Positions 1 through 13,815 of a DNA stretch of 64,000 nt are shown piece after piece. A program made the translations under genes and the position numbers. Location: positions 8,603,001-8,667,000 of the forward strand of contig JALJCS010000022.1 of assembly GCA_023055355.1 (NCBI GenBank), written 5' to 3'. Source of the DNA: Agelaius tricolor (Eukaryota; Chordata; Aves; Passeriformes; Icteridae). How positions within the stretch are numbered: position 1 is the first letter of the stretch; every line of letters starts with the position of its first letter. The notes under the pieces are model-generated. The model saw nothing but the letters and a program-made list of their open reading frames with translations. It made no database searches and was not told the DNA's origin.

Positions 1-2904
1 AGAGGTTATCACAGCATCTCTGGGGAAAGGTTTATTCACTTGTTTCATTAAATAAAATTTTGCTTTATAAAAGTCTGAAGGGATAAGTTTGTACCAACAG
101 AGCAGCAGCAGAGAATGAAGCAATGACTTGCACCCCAGAGACACAAAAACAGCAGATACCCCTGCACACATGCCAGGCTTGGCTAAGAGTATGGGGGCAG
201 AAATGGCCACAGATCCCAGATTACCACTTGTCAAACACAAAACTGCCTTGTGGACCAGCTTTAACTTTGTGTTATGAATGAGTAGCACTTGGAGGAGGCT
301 GAGAGAAAGAGAGAATTGTATCCCTGTCACCAAGCAAGGCTGTGGGCAGGCACAGAGCAGCCAGAGAGGGCTCTGGTGGCTCCCAGCTGCTGGAGGTCAA
401 ACAGGAGCCTCTGGGATCAAAGCAGAGCAGTATCCTGCTGAGGGAGAGGAATGTTTGGTGCAGATGATCCAGCCCCAGCAGCAGCAGAGCCACAGCTCAG
501 TTTAGTGACAGCTCTCATGGGTCTTGTTGATGGATCAGCTGCAGTTCTGGAAAAAACACCAATGTTTTTCCAGCCCTGTCCTCACCTTTTGTGTGGCCCC
601 ACTGCTCAGACCTAAACCATCCCATTTCCTGAGGTGCACAGTCAGCTCCCAAGCCTTCCCACAGCACCCATTTCCCTCAAATAGCCAGGAAAACCCTGCT
701 GCACCAGGCTGCTGGCTGTGCCTGCCCCACTCCTGACATTTATAGCACCATGGCTGGGTGCTGGATATTTGTGGGGCTATTTGCTCTCTCCCAGTTTCTC
801 CATACCCTCTAAAAATATCAGAAAACAAAATACTCTGTAGTTGCTTTTCCTAGAATTCACTGTTACCAGGAAAGCCTCAAGGGACCTCAATATGAGTGCA
901 TGCAAAGGGAGGTTAAAAGGTGAAGATGTTCTAATTCATGCAGACATGATGGGAACATCTGGTAATGGAGGGACTATTAATCAGCAAAAATAGCATAATG
1001 AGAGCTGAAGGCCAAAGCTGGAGCTGGATAAATTGAAGCTAAAAGTAAGGCACAAAACATCAGGTATGATGTTTATTGGACATTGGAGAAATTTTCTGAG
1101 AATATGGGGTTTTTGTTGCTCGAAGTCTTCCTAAAAATGATTTTAAGGGCTGGTTGACTTTCTAGAAGAAATTGTGCTCCTCACTAATGGCTTACAGCCT
1201 TTAAGTTATGACTGAGGCTCCTTGTGCCATACACAGCATCCAATTATGCAGAGAAAGTTCCCCTTTCCTAAGGAAAATGCACTCCTGTGGAAGTGAGGGG
1301 AAGATAAATTCATGCATTAAGAGTTAAACCCTGCCTTGCTGTCTGATGCACATGCCCTTCTTCCTTGCCTGGGATTTGATTGTGCATCTTGCTAAAGAAC
1401 TTTAACTTCTATTTAAAGCCACGGGCAGAGATGCTCATGAGCCACATGCTACATCCCTGGGTTACAGGGACACGAATTGCAGATTGGAATAAAAGCATCT
1501 GTGATGACAAAAATTTAGGAGTGAGATTAATTTAAACTACAGGGACAGCAGCTGAGCATTTCCTAAACAAAAAGCTGCTGTTGGAGCAAATATTGACATT
1601 TTTAAAAGCCAAACAGAAGGAATCCAAGAGCACTGAGTGTGTTCATTGTACTTGCTGAAGGCATGCCTCACTCCTCATGCTATTTTAATCAGGCAGCAGT
1701 ACACAGAATTAAGACACACTTCTCCCACCAGACTGTCTCTTCTCCGTGTGCCTCTGCTTCTGCTCCATCTGTAACTTTTCCCAGCATAAAGAGAAATTGC
1801 CACACAGCAGGGAATGATGCAGATTTTGTTTTAAGGTGAGGGAAGGAGAGAATTCCAGCTCCATATGAGCTAAACAAGGGATCTGCTCCCTCACTGAGCA
1901 ATGATCATGGAAATGCTCCTGCTGCTGACAGCACACTGTGTGTCTGACCTGTACCTCAGAACCATTATTTTAACCAATGCAACATATCTGAAACAGCAAT
2001 GAAAATTACACAAGTTCAGTTTAGCACTCCAGTTTGGTTTTTGTTTTATCTCAGCGCCAGTTGTTAAAAAAACACACGATTTTTCCAACCCATTGAATTT
2101 ATTTCTTGAATGCCATCCCAGAGGGGAGTTAGAACTGTGTGAAAGCCTGAAATGGATCCATAGTTAGCAAAAAAAAAAAAAAAAAAGCTCTGTACATAAA
2201 ACATGTGCAGTGTTTTTATTAGTATTACAAAATAATTTTTGCTTTCTGCCTATCACATACCTACTCAAATCCCAGCACCTGAACCTTCCCAAAGGGATCC
2301 ATAGTCAGTTTTGAGGAAGGAAATAAAAAAATCTGCTGAAAACTTGGCCTAGGATGAACTTCATAAGAAAAAAAAAAAAAAACAAAAAATAAAAGAATAA
2401 AAGGGGTACAGTTGGAGTAAAACAGAAAGGAATCTACAAAAATTTCATTTTGGGCTGTGTTTTGCCCATCTGGGGTTACTTGAGCTTTTCATCCAACATC
2501 AAAATGTAACATGTCAGTATGAAAATCCAAGATTGCCTTTTGAGGAAAAAAACACAGCAACATGAAAATTACCTATGTGAACAACTTTGCAGTGAAGCTT
2601 TTTCAAAATACTGAGGAAAGGCAGGTTTTTAACATTCCTTCTCTTTCTCTTCCCCTCTGGCAGAATCTGTTTCCTAAATTCAATTGAAATTCACAAGTAA
2701 TTTCTCTCCTCCCCACGTTCTCAAGAAACCCTCCAGTCTTGTGAATCTGCTACTCACAAAACAGACTTGAAAGACTTAAAACGTGTAGGAGTTGCTGCTG
2801 TTCAGAGCTGAAATAACATAAACAGGAAGAAGTTCCAAAAAAAAGAAGGAAAATTATTTTTCCCATGGTCAGGTAATCATCGGAAAAGGTGGAGCATTTT
2901 TTAG
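1..2904. other. Intergenic DNA, nothing recognised
   Basis: No exon with plausible splice sites and no recognisable repeat was found. The short ORFs on both strands overlap one another and show no known protein similarity. Two poly-A runs lie near 2169-2186 and 2368-2382. This is ordinary AT-rich avian intergenic sequence as far as can be judged by eye. Confidence 0.6.
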
Positions 2905-3033
2905 CTAAAAGAGGAGAGATTTAGATGTTGGGAGGAAATTCTTTACTCAGAGAGCAGTGAAGCACTGGGACAGGTTGCCCAGGGAAGCTGTGGATGCCTC
3001 ATCCCTGGAAGTGTTCCAGATCAGGCTGGGTGG
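2905..3033 (+). repeat. CR1 LINE 3' fragment, left part (split by a solo LTR)
   Basis: The sequence carries the usual CR1 3'-region phrases in plus orientation: a 'gaaattctttac' segment, then 'caggttgcccagggaagctg', then 'catccctggaagtgttcca'. It stops abruptly at 3033 and the same CR1 context resumes at 3652 after a 618-bp LTR. The copy is 5'-truncated, as is normal for CR1. The left limit is approximate. Confidence 0.85.
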
Positions 3034-3436
3034 TGTGGGAACTCAGCACATCGTTCCTGATGTCCAGAGATGCCAGGAGAACCCTTGGGGGTCTCAGAAA
3101 TCCTAGAATGTTGCCAAGAGTGCTTGGTGGCTTGATTTTGATCCATCCACAGAAGTAACAGGAGTTTGAGGACATGAGAATCACTTTAGAGTGAAGGGTG
3201 TAAAAGGGACACATTTATAGGGTGAAATATAAACTTTAAGGTTTTTGGTATAGGGGGGTTATGGTGACAAGATGGAGGGATCAGGGCGTGTCTCGTCCTT
3301 CTTCTTTCTTCTTCTTGTCCTCCATCTCCTGTGGTGATGTTGGCACTTGGGGATTGGTTCATGGTGAAGGTGCACTTGCTAACATGGGTGAAAAGTATTG
3401 GAAAATAAAGGTAAATATGATGTACGTAGATTTTAG

Positions 3437-3444
3437 TATAAAAA
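3437..3444 (+). promoter_or_regulatory. TATA box of the solo LTR
   Basis: TATAAAAA lies about 100 bp upstream of the AATAAA signal, the usual U3/R spacing in a retroviral LTR. The R region would then begin near 3465. There is no evidence that it is active. Confidence 0.6.
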
Positions 3445-3537
3445 GACAAGACCGCCCCGTGGGTGGGGAGAGTGCCCGTGGCTGCCTTGCAGATCAGACC
3501 TCTGTTGGGCAGACAGAAAATTTTGTAGATAAGAAAC

Positions 3538-3543
3538 AATAAA
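3538..3543 (+). terminator. Polyadenylation signal of the solo LTR
   Basis: AATAAA sits in the expected R position of the LTR, downstream of the TATA box and about 110 bp before the LTR 3' end. Confidence 0.6.
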
Positions 3544-3651
3544 CAATCTGAAGACCGAAAAGCTGAAGAGTCCAGACTCGTCCTTTGAAACGCGTGCACC
3601 CAAGAACCACCCTGCCCGTGTCGGGGCACAGACAGACAGACAGACCCGACA

Positions 3652-3742
3652 GGGTGGGGCTTGGAGCAGCTTGGGATAGTGGAAGATGTCCCTGCCCACG
3701 GCAGGGGGTGGAACAAGATGATCTTTGAGATTCTGTCATGAC
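3652..3742 (+). repeat. CR1 LINE 3' fragment, right part
   Basis: This continues the CR1 copy that was broken at 3033. It reads 'ggcttggagcagcttggg', then 'gtccctgcccacggcagggg', then 'gaacaagatgatctttgag', which is the standard order of CR1 3' sequence. The first six bases double as the LTR target-site duplication. Confidence 0.87.
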
Positions 3743-6700
3743 TAGGATCTCCTAAATGCAGTAATCCAAATAAAAGCCCAAGTGTTCTCCTGGTGGGGTT
3801 TGAGCCCTCAGCCAGGGGTTTCCAACTGTGTTTTGTTGGATGGTCTCATGGAACAAAGGATTAAGGTGGAACATCCTCTCCTTTTCCCATTCCTCCCTAC
3901 ATTTTTTCAGTGTTACAAAAGAAAGGACATGTGCAACACCAGAAAAGGGGTGGTGCAGGGAAGTGGCTCCTTCATCCTCACAGCTACACCTCCTCACCCT
4001 GCTGGCAACCTCCTCTCAAGATGATGGCCATCAGGTATGCTCTGTGCCCATCCATACAAACAGATCTATCGCCCATAAGGGGTAAATCATGCTGATCCAG
4101 GAGCTGGGACACTGAGTTTAATCTCTGAGTTCATGTTCCTGAATTCACTTCAATATTCCCTGGGGCTGCCATGCCTGCAGAGCCACGGCGCCATTGGGAC
4201 AAGGACTCTGCTCCTCTGAGAGCAACTGCTCCATGCTCCTGCTGACCAAACCCCAGGCCAGCCACTGCCTGGGGCAGCCTGACAAAGGTCAGCAGAGCTG
4301 GGCTGAGGATCTCATCCCCTGCTTGCAGTTCTGTGCCTGCAGTTCATCAGATCAAGGGCTGAACCCTCAGACAGCTGCCAAGTGTTTCACTGGTGAGCAG
4401 ATCCCTCCCATCATGAACCCACATCTCAAACAGGTCACTGCAAGCCTCTGAAAGGAGCAAGAAAGTCACACCAGCAATGACGAGTAAGGAGAAGAAATGC
4501 CATATAGCCACCTGCAAAAAAAAAAAAAAATTGGTATTTTCAATCAAGGAGCACAGTAAATTCTGAAATTAAATGGATTCATCCTGTCCAGACTGCTGCT
4601 CTTCTCTGAAGGTGGCAATGCTGCCCAGACCACATTAAAGCAGCAGCTGGGCCACACTGGGGTTTGCAGTGCCCAATGCCAGGTGGCAAACACAAGCAGC
4701 AAAAAGCCCAGCTGTCCCCTAATCGTTGACTCATAGTTTTATTTCATAAAAGAGACTAAATCAAATTCTCTTCCAAGTCCAACTGATGTGGCAAGGAGTG
4801 ACCTTGGGGAGGGCTTTAGACTTCTAGAGGGGTAAAAAGTGCTTGTTGACATTTTTCAGAGCAATGATGCCAGAAATCTGGCTCTCACCTAAACAGTAAT
4901 TGTAGTACAAAGTATCTGTAGTCCATAAAGAAATTTTATTCTGACTAAAAGATGGAAGCCACACAAATCTGAGATATTCTTCCAGGCTACTCCCTGCCAG
5001 TTTAAGTTTAAAACTTAAAGGGAAATCTAATTCATAGAGGCCCCTTCAATAAATAGATTCAGCTAAATATTAAGAACATGTACAATTTCTGCCCATGTCC
5101 CTCTTCCAGAGGCTCTGGTTCAGATTCAACAGCTTCAACAGGAGCCTCACCAACTTGCAATTGAATAAGCCTGGTGACAATTTAATGATAACATGGTCCT
5201 GTCCTCCAGCAGGGGGGAAGGCTCAGCAATGAGACCTAAAATAATGGATGTGCTTTGGTGGCTCTGGGTGTCCAGGCCTTACACAAGTTAAAAAGGGGAG
5301 CCACAGTGGCATTAGGGGAACACCACAGGAGTCCAGAGTCCTCCTGTCCCTCCTCAAGTTCTCAAACCTGTTAATTTTCTACTCTGGGAGCTGAACACAG
5401 GGTTACACAGGAATTCAACTTGAGTCAAGGGTGTCCATGCAGAACCCCATCTGCAATGGGAAATAATTCAGGGTCTAAAGAATTATTCTAACCATTTTAA
5501 AACAAATTAAAGGATACAGAGGATTTGGGAAAATATTTGTTTTGTCAGTATTTGGCTGCTATGACAAGATTTCAAAGGAAAAGTTGTGAAAATCCTTGAT
5601 TGTTTCATCTGCAATCCAGTTCCATAAATCATTTGCAAAGCACCTGGGTCTACCCCACAACCTGGGTTTCTAATTTGTGGGACAATTACAAAATAAATCC
5701 CCCCTGCAATTTAAAATCTGGCTGGAATAACCTGGTGTTTTCCAAGATTATGACAGAAAGAAGTGTGATAGAGAAAGTGTTCATCAGCAAAATGACAACA
5801 GCTGGCCAATTTTGCTTCTGAATTCCTTTGTCAGACAGACTGCAAAGAGTGAGTGGAGGCTCTTTTTAAATGTGCTCAGTTTCCACTGGCAACCAATGGA
5901 GCAAAAGGACAATCAGATTGAATCAATTGATCTCAATGCACCATGTTCAAAGAAGTTTTCTTTAAAAGATTCAAGAGACAAAAGGAGGGAGAGAAAAGTC
6001 AAGCAATAAACTGTAATGGTTCTCATTAATGGCTATGAATCAACTGCTTCATGGTTTAATTTTGTTAGGAACTTCTGAGCTTTTCATATTTCATCAGATA
6101 AAATCTTTTTTTTCCAAGTGAAGCCACAGAATTTAAATGTAGGCTCCAACCCCTTTGTATGGCGCTGATTTTTCAACTCAATTTTCCCCAGAATTGCAAA
6201 TAATCAAAATACCTTTTCCTGCCTAAAATGCCATCTGCATTTTTCTTAAATAACTCTCTATACATGAATCATCTGTATTTTTATGCTGCTGCCGAAACGA
6301 CGCAAAAACCTTCTACCCAAATTGGAAATGCAACAGGGCTGGATGACATTTGCAAAGAACACTTTCTCAGAATAACCTAACCTTTAATAAGTGCATTTTC
6401 CATATATTTATTAATGTCAGGAGAAGAACAAGATGTTCTGGAATAAAATATTTACAGAATTTCTGTGTCTTTGTTGCGTAGGGCTCCTGGTTCCAAGAAC
6501 CACTCAGAGGCTTTTAAACTGTTCACCATGTCACTCCTGTCAAGTGGCACTTTTCAAGTGCTGAGCTCTCTGCTCTTTTTTTTTTTTTTCCTGTGCATTA
6601 ATGTGCATTGGCATCATTTTTCCTTGAAATGTAAAAGTGACTTGTAACAGCACCACGGAACACATCCACCTCACAGACCTGACATTACTCTTGCTTGATT

Positions 6701-9700
6701 TAATTTTTAAACAAACCTAAATCTTTGTATATCCTGTTCAGACTCCTCAGCTTCCAGTTCAGCATGTTTAGGGCAGCTCCTGACTCACAGACAGCATGGA
6801 ACCAAGCCTCTTATTCTCTCTTCCATGCTGCTTTCCTATTTCTATTTCTCCACCCTGTATTAACCCTCTTGCTCTTTGTTAATTTGGCCTGTTCATTAGC
6901 AAATGGGCACACACAGAGTGGTGTTTGTTTCTGCAGGAGCTGTAGCATGCTCTGATGCCCTGATGTCACAGTAGCACTTTTTGTGAGTGTGGTATTTTTC
7001 CAGGTGTATTTTAACCCATTCCTGGGCAATTCCCAGTCAATTTGTTATGAGGAATGTGAGTAGAAAGGGAATCCTTGCACTTCTATCCTGGATTTGTTTT
7101 ACTTGCTTCCCTCTGCTTTCTCCTGTTATTTTCTTTCTTTTTTTCCCTGTTTCTTTCCATAATTCCTTTTAAGCTGTTTCACAAATGCACACTTAATAGC
7201 CAAACATTGTATTTCTTCGTAGCTTTCAGGAGGAAAGGACATAAAGCAAACAAAACACTGGCTCTTTGATGAGAGAAAAGTTTGTCTCCTGTTTTCCAAG
7301 CCACCACCTTGTGATGAGATTTCAGCAGCTGGGAATTTGACATGATAGCCTAAAGTGAGAGTAGGATGTGCTCTGCCAGCCCACACCATTCTCAGAGCCT
7401 GCAAACCAGTCCCAGTTCCTCCTTGAAGCAGATCTGTCATTCCCAGTGTTTGCCAATATTCATGGCCTTTCCTCAGCTGTTGCACAATTCTTCCCTTTCA
7501 GTGAAGAGGCTGAAATGTTGGTAAACAGGTTGAGGAAGGTGTAAGATAATAAAAAGGTCAGACTGAACAAGGATTACGCTGCATTAAGGAGGAATGTGAA
7601 ATTATTCTTTGTGATTTTTTTCGGTGAAACAATGAACCAATCCAGATTTCTGCATTCTCAGGAAAGACAGTAATTCTCTGCTGGACTGAGGGTGAGATGT
7701 GGTACTGGTACACATGAAAAGCAGCTCAGGAAAGCATTAATTACATTGCAAAGTACTGGTAAAAACATCCTTTCCAACATTCATATCTGGTAAGAGAGCA
7801 AGAACAAGAGATCAAAGTTCAAGCAGGATTTTAATTAGACACCTTGCTTACTGAGGTGTGTCAGACACATGGTAAGAAGCAATTTTCTCATCTGCAGCCA
7901 TGCTCTACACAGCACTTTGCTTCCTCTGGCATGTTAGAAGCTGGCCTGGTGCAGAGGGAGGCTGACACAGAAATACAAACAGGTGACAGCAGCACAGAGG
8001 CTCTCAGGATACTGGCACTGCCTTTCCCCACACTGGGCACAGCCAGACTCTGATCCCAGCCTGAGGTCACCCCCCTTTTGGGGACAACAGGCTTTCCATT
8101 TGTTTGGGATCCTGACAAAGCTCATCTCCCAGGCTCACTGTGCTTTGGCACGAGGTAAACAAGCCCAAAGGTGAAAATAGAGGTGTTAGAGCTGGACCTC
8201 AGGGACAGGAGCAGGACCTGCAAGGCCACAGCACAGGCAGGAAGCTGCTCTAGCAATAAGGTTTCATATCCTGCTTTCTTCTTTTATATTAATTAATTTT
8301 TTCACTCTGAGAAGGAAGGATGACTATTCATTTTATAAGATTACAACAGATCAATAAGGGGAAACTATGATTCATTCAATACTTGGCAACAGATTAAATA
8401 AAAAGCATCGTTCTGGGTCTGCTCTAAAGTAAAAAATTAAAAGATAAAAGTAGATGTCTAGGGAGATATAAAATCACAGCAGTTTTCCTCCCTTTCCTCC
8501 TTTTCTGTCTCATTAAAACAGAAATTACAAATGGTTTTATTATCCTGTGTTCAGCAGACAAGCATCATGATGGTGAACAGCAAAGCCATTTTTTAAAATG
8601 AGATTCATACAACTGCAAGAATACAAATGTAAAAGTGAAGCAAAGAAAACTTTTGGGAGAAGATACTTATATTCTACATAAGACTGAAAACATTGCTGGC
8701 TGAGTCACTAAAGATTTACTGAGCCACTGAGATTTAGCAGAGAGGGAGGCAGCTCTCCAAAGTGTTTTACAGCTCTGTATTTTGCAAACCACAAGCCAGA
8801 TTTGCTGCTCCTCTCATGTGCTGTCCTTCAGCCAACCCTGTTGCTAAATCCACTGCACAACAATTTGTCAGGGACTTGAAGCTGTTGCAGCTTTTTCATG
8901 CTTGTTGGAGAGATTATCAAACAGATACCCTGTCAATCTGCTGACTGCTCAGAGTTTTGGGTAACAGGTAACCTTTTCTGGAAATATTTGTGGTTTGATG
9001 AGCTAAACACCGTATCAAATAGGGGACTGTATGCTTTGCAGGTGCTCAGCTAGAGAAGACAGAAATTTTCCGTCTCCAAAGTCAGGAGATTGCTCTTGAT
9101 CTTCTCCACTCCACACAACTCACATCCATGAGACAGAGCACATTGAAAGAGGAATATGACAGTGAATATTTCTGAATTATAATAATTAGGCTCTGGCTGT
9201 TTTCATTATCCTCTGATGGGGATAGAAACCAATCACACTCAATTTTAAGCATAATGAAAGACACTCTTCTTGTTCATGGCAGTGACTTTTAAACTGTGCC
9301 TTGCACTGGGGTATAGAAATGTTAGAAATGTGCTTGCTTCTGTGAGGAGCCAAGCATTGTGCAACACAATATTGAATTTCAGTAATTAATTACATTCTGC
9401 CAAATTCAGCTGTGGTTTTCCTGAAATGCTAGCAGTTGTTTCAGCTAGTTTTTATGGCTCTGCCTCAAAGCCCTGTAAAATGGATCCAAATCTCTCCATT
9501 GACTTCAAGTGGTCTTAAAGCTGATCCTCACTGTCTGGGAGGCTGCTGGGGAAAGAAGAGAGGGACCAAGAGTTGTCTTACTCACAGAGGGATAGAAATG
9601 AGAGCTTTGAAATACAGCATTTATTAAAGTATCAGTTAAAAATAAATGAAGTTACTACTACTGCTACTAAGAGACAAAATACCTGAAAAAATCATCTCTG

Positions 9701-12228
9701 GACCTCAAAATAGTCTGAGGATTTTCTGTTAGCTTTGCTGTCCAAAGCCAACTGGAAATGTGTTCTCTTTTTCCTGCAACTGAGGTAAAATAATGTCTCA
9801 TGAAGATGTTCTGCAGGTGGTAGATTTCTTTTCAACAGTAATTTCAGGAGGGAACTGAAATAGTTTAATTTTTAAAAAAATGTTACTTTGGTGGTTTATG
9901 GGAATGGAACCTTGGCTTCTTTACACTTCCAGCCTCCTATTAGAAAAAGCAGCAGCCAGACCTGGAAAAACCTGCAGGTAAAGGAATGTGATCCTGGTGC
10001 TGTAACCAGACCTGAAGAACCAGGATACCTATGAAAGGAATAAAAAAAAAAATCAAACAAGCAAGCAAACAAAAAAAAATAAAAGGAACCAAAGAAGTAG
10101 ATTTTGGGCAAAACCAGTGGAACCAAAAGTCCTGGGAAGTGCAGGGGAATTGTGTCTCTGGAGATTGGGCTGCTGTGAGCCCAGCAGAACAGAGCAGGAG
10201 CTGCCTCTGGGCCCTGTGCCCCTCAGGGCTCTCTCTGCTCCCATTTCAGATGCTCTGTGAGAGCTTTGGGAAGCAGCTTTGAGGAAAAACCAAACCCTTA
10301 TTCTAACGAGCAGCCTTGTATAAAAGACATGCTAATTCACTTTTAATTGTAGTGCTGACTTTAAATGTGGGACTTGGATTACATGAACAGATACCCAGAT
10401 ATCTGAGCAAACCCATCCAAGCTGCAGGGTCCCTCTGTGACAATCAGCAATGAAACCTGCCTGGGAGAGCAACTTTGGGCAATTCAGGGAAAAATTTGTT
10501 TTCTGTAATTTTTCTTGTCTGTTGAAGTAAACTCACCCCTCCTTGATAGAGTGAAAATAGCTGTGGGGAAAACAAGTGCAGCAGCACAGGCACTTGGTAG
10601 GGATTTCAGAAAAAAAGCAGAATTCAGGGAATGAAGAATAAGTTCTTTTTGCTGTATCCACAGCAGAGGCAAAAAAAAAGAAGCCAACAGCAGAAAGGGT
10701 TCCTGGAATGTGAGGAGAAGACACATGAATAAATAATGTGTGATTTTTGACTCCTTGGAGCCCTGAGACTTGTGGCCAAGAATCTTTCAGAACAATCAAG
10801 AAGAAGTTCATGCCATTGTTTTGATTAAGATGTGAATGGCTGGATTTTGAATACTGCAAAAAGCTCAGGGCTCTGTTGCCTCTACAGGCACAAATCTGTG
10901 CTGAATGTCCATGGCCCAAGCCCTGAGAATGGGTCCATAAATTGCAGCGGTCTCCCCACAGAGGCTTTGTGTGGAGGGTGAGGGACCACTGGAGCATCAG
11001 ACCCCATTTCCTTGCAGAGGTGAGAGAAGTGACACCTGCAAGGAGATTGGGATTCCAAAGAGGTGCTGCTGAAATTATTTAAAGCTGTAATAGACTGACC
11101 ACGGCTGAGTGGGGAAAATTCAACAGTTAAAGTGTTATAGGGGTGTTCTTCATGAGAACTTTCCTCAGTACTGATCTCACTTGTGGCTTTATGACAAAAT
11201 ACACCAAAGTGATATATTTTGGTATATATATATGTAGTGAACAGTGGTAGAAAACTCAGGGATAGAACAGAGCATGACCATGATTTTGAGAGCAGGAACT
11301 TTAATTGGTTGTGCCTCTTGGATTGATTAAACATCACCACATTGTTAGCACCTAATAAGCAGAAAGAAAAAAAAAAATTACAATTTCACATTATGTGCAC
11401 CTGTTTTTAGCAGTTGTCTCACCAGCACACCTGGGAACAGATGTGCCACACTGAGACTGTGAATCTCTGTGTCTGCTCCCTGAGATGTTAAAACTGTCCT
11501 GGTGGATCAGGTGGCTCAATCTGAATTATTGAAGCTGCCAATCAATGCCATAAATCTGTAAAATGATGCTCCTGGAGGTTAGAGTTTATCAGCTTCAGGT
11601 TTGCCTGAACTGGGAGCAGCCTCTGACACCATCACACAGATCACCACATGCTCTGTACAGAACACAGAACTACAGAAAACACCAGGACTGTAAATAACTC
11701 TTTCCAAAATCAGTTATAATCTACACATTTGAGCCAAACATTTACTCCTGCAGTTGGGAAGGGAAGGGATTAGCCTTTCCCTGTGCCAGGAGTCTGCCTT
11801 GCATTGAAGAACTAGCACAGGTCCAGTGAATTACGAGCTTGCTGCAGCACCATGTGGGGGTTGAGAGTCAAATTTATTGATGTTTACCCATGGAGTCACT
11901 CCTGGCACAGCCCAGGGGCCTGTGAACCAAACAAAATGAGAAATTCTGCCCTTCAGTTTATGCAGGAATTCCTCATTCTAATCATTCCTTATTCCTAATG
12001 CAGGCAGAGTTCTTCCCCTGCACAGGGGAACACATTTCTAAACTGGCACCTGCAGCAGCTTCAGGGATATTTCATAGCCAGGCTATTACAGCCTTTGGAA
12101 TGGAGAAAACATTAACATTGGTCATTTGGTCATTAACAAAGCCAGCACAAGCTCAGGCATTGCAGAGGAGCATTAGAAACCAGCCAGGGTGGGAGAAGAA
12201 TATATAGAAATACACTGATGTACATAGA
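3743..12228. other. Intergenic DNA, no supported gene
   Basis: No exon, RNA gene or clear transposon was recognised. An ORF at 4347-4547 (minus) has a hydrophobic stretch just after a poly-T/CAG that resembles a splice acceptor, but no known family or partner exon was found, so it is not called. Poly-A/T runs occur at about 4507, 6580, 10045 and 11370. Confidence 0.55.
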
Positions 12229-12379
12229 GATTGATATAGATAAGAAATTATATCTTTAGATGTAGATATATATAGATGATATAGATATAGATGATATAGA
12301 TATAAAGATAGATAAAGATAGATAGATAGATAGATAGATAAGATAGATAAGATAGATATAGATGGTATAGATATAGGTA
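12229..12379 (+). repeat. Imperfect GATA/ATAGAT microsatellite
   Basis: About 150 bp are made of interrupted GATA and ATAGAT units, with the purest part (GATA/TAGA repeats) near 12318-12342. Interruptions are frequent, which suggests an old array. A chance minus-strand ORF of Ile/Tyr/Ser repeats arises from it and is not a gene. Confidence 0.93.
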
Positions 12380-13815
12380 GCAGCTCCAGATATAGAAAGA
12401 AACTCTTTCCAACACATCATTGCAGATTCTGGGTGGAGGAAGTAGATTGACTCACCAAAAATCTTTTCTAATCCCAGCCTCAAGAGCTTGACTTTACAGT
12501 CCTTGTACAATTGTTTCCCAAATCATTTGCTTACCATGTTTTCTTGGGAAACGCTGCATTTTCCAGCCTTAGAGATCCCATGCTGAGGTCAAACTGTGTA
12601 TTGTGCATTCCTCTGGCTCCCTGACTCAACCTTGGGGTGCACAAAGTCCTATCCCCGATGACACCAGCTTATAGCAGCTTTTAATTTGTAATTAATTGCT
12701 CTACTCACAGTGCTTAGCTGCTAGTGTAAATTACAGCTTTGGGGATGGAGCTATTTTTAAAATCAGCCAATATTCAATAATAACCTTTTAAAATTCTATT
12801 TGAAGTAGCAGAGTAATTCACCTTCTTCTGTTTTTTAAATCCCACTTGCAAGTCTTCACCTGTCTGATGCAGGAGCTGGAGGTTGTTTGTTGTTCAAGTT
12901 AATCTCAGAAACTCAGGTAATCAAGTTCCCACAGCACTGGGTACAGCCAAGGAGATTTACACAGATAATTTAAAGGCACCATGCTGATCTGTTATAAAAT
13001 CCAGGCTGTCAGGAGTTCAGAAATTAAATCAACAAGAGAAATCACTAGGACTTCAGCAGATTCTTTAAGTTAATCTGATACATTAAAAGATGCCCTAGAC
13101 ATGAACTTTTATTGCACAATTTGAAACCCTGACACTGCAGAAACGTTAACAATCATTGGAACACGTCTAACTTTAATATTTTACCTACTGTAGCAATCAC
13201 AAATAAACACCTGTAATGACAGTGGTTCTGTAACAACAACATCCCAGAGATATTGAACATTATTTATAACAGAGGGATGTAACCAGATTGTTTGATTAAT
13301 ACCTGCAGAGGCATTTCTGCACTTTACACCCCTCTTGGAACACAAACCAGCTTTCTGAGGCTGCATGTTTGGGACACTCCAGGGCCTGAATTGCAGGATG
13401 CTGAACACCCACGTGCCTCCCTGTAGTCCACTGCAGGGCCATTTAATTCCTTGCAACATCCACCCTTTGGCTCCTTGGTTGTGTTTTCCTCCCTCAGATT
13501 CCATTTGGCACTGAAGCAAGGGCGAGAAGGGCAAGAATTTTAAGAATTAGAAGCTGAAAAAAGCAGAATCTCATCTCCAATGCCCCTTTTCTCTAATTTG
13601 TTCTTACTCTGGTTTCCTAATCCTGCTGCCCAAAGGAAATCACAAAAAAACCAAATTACCAGTGGATACATCCACCTGACTTCTGCAACAGGGAAAAGCC
13701 CAGTGGTTTCTAATGATGTCCAGAGAGCCCCTGTGCCTCTGGACATGAGGAGGATGATGAAGCTTTTGAATGAAGATGATGCTTTTTAAATGAAGAGCTG
13801 AACCATTGGCTGCTC
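12380..13815. other. Intergenic DNA, nothing recognised
   Basis: AT-rich unique-looking sequence. No splice-flanked ORF or repeat could be identified by eye. Confidence 0.5.

Larger units (their letters stand above)
3034..3651 (+). mobile_element. Solo LTR of an endogenous retrovirus (ERVK-like), inserted in CR1
   Basis: This 618-bp element begins TGTGGGAA and ends CCCGACA, the TG...CA ends of a retroviral LTR. It is flanked by a perfect 6-bp direct repeat, GGGTGG, at 3028-3033 and 3652-3657. Removing the element and one copy of the repeat restores a continuous CR1 sequence, so the insertion boundaries are well defined. A TATAAAAA box (3437-3444) and an AATAAA signal (3538-3543) fix the orientation as plus. 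There are no internal genes, so it is a solo LTR left by LTR-LTR recombination. A 6-bp target duplication is typical of class II (beta/alpharetrovirus-like, ERVK) integrases. The family name was not checked against a repeat library. Confidence 0.88.

Noticed and set aside
3186..3716. 176-codon minus-strand ORF
   Set aside because: It lies almost entirely within the antisense of the solo LTR and flanking CR1, with no known protein.
4347..4547. Minus-strand ORF with a hydrophobic stretch after a poly-T/CAG acceptor-like site
   Set aside because: Could be a transmembrane exon, but there is no clear donor, no partner exon and no family match. The poly-T is a simple A-tract on the other strand.
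12256..12510. Minus-strand ORF with Ile/Tyr/Ser repeats
   Set aside because: Derived from the GATA-type microsatellite.
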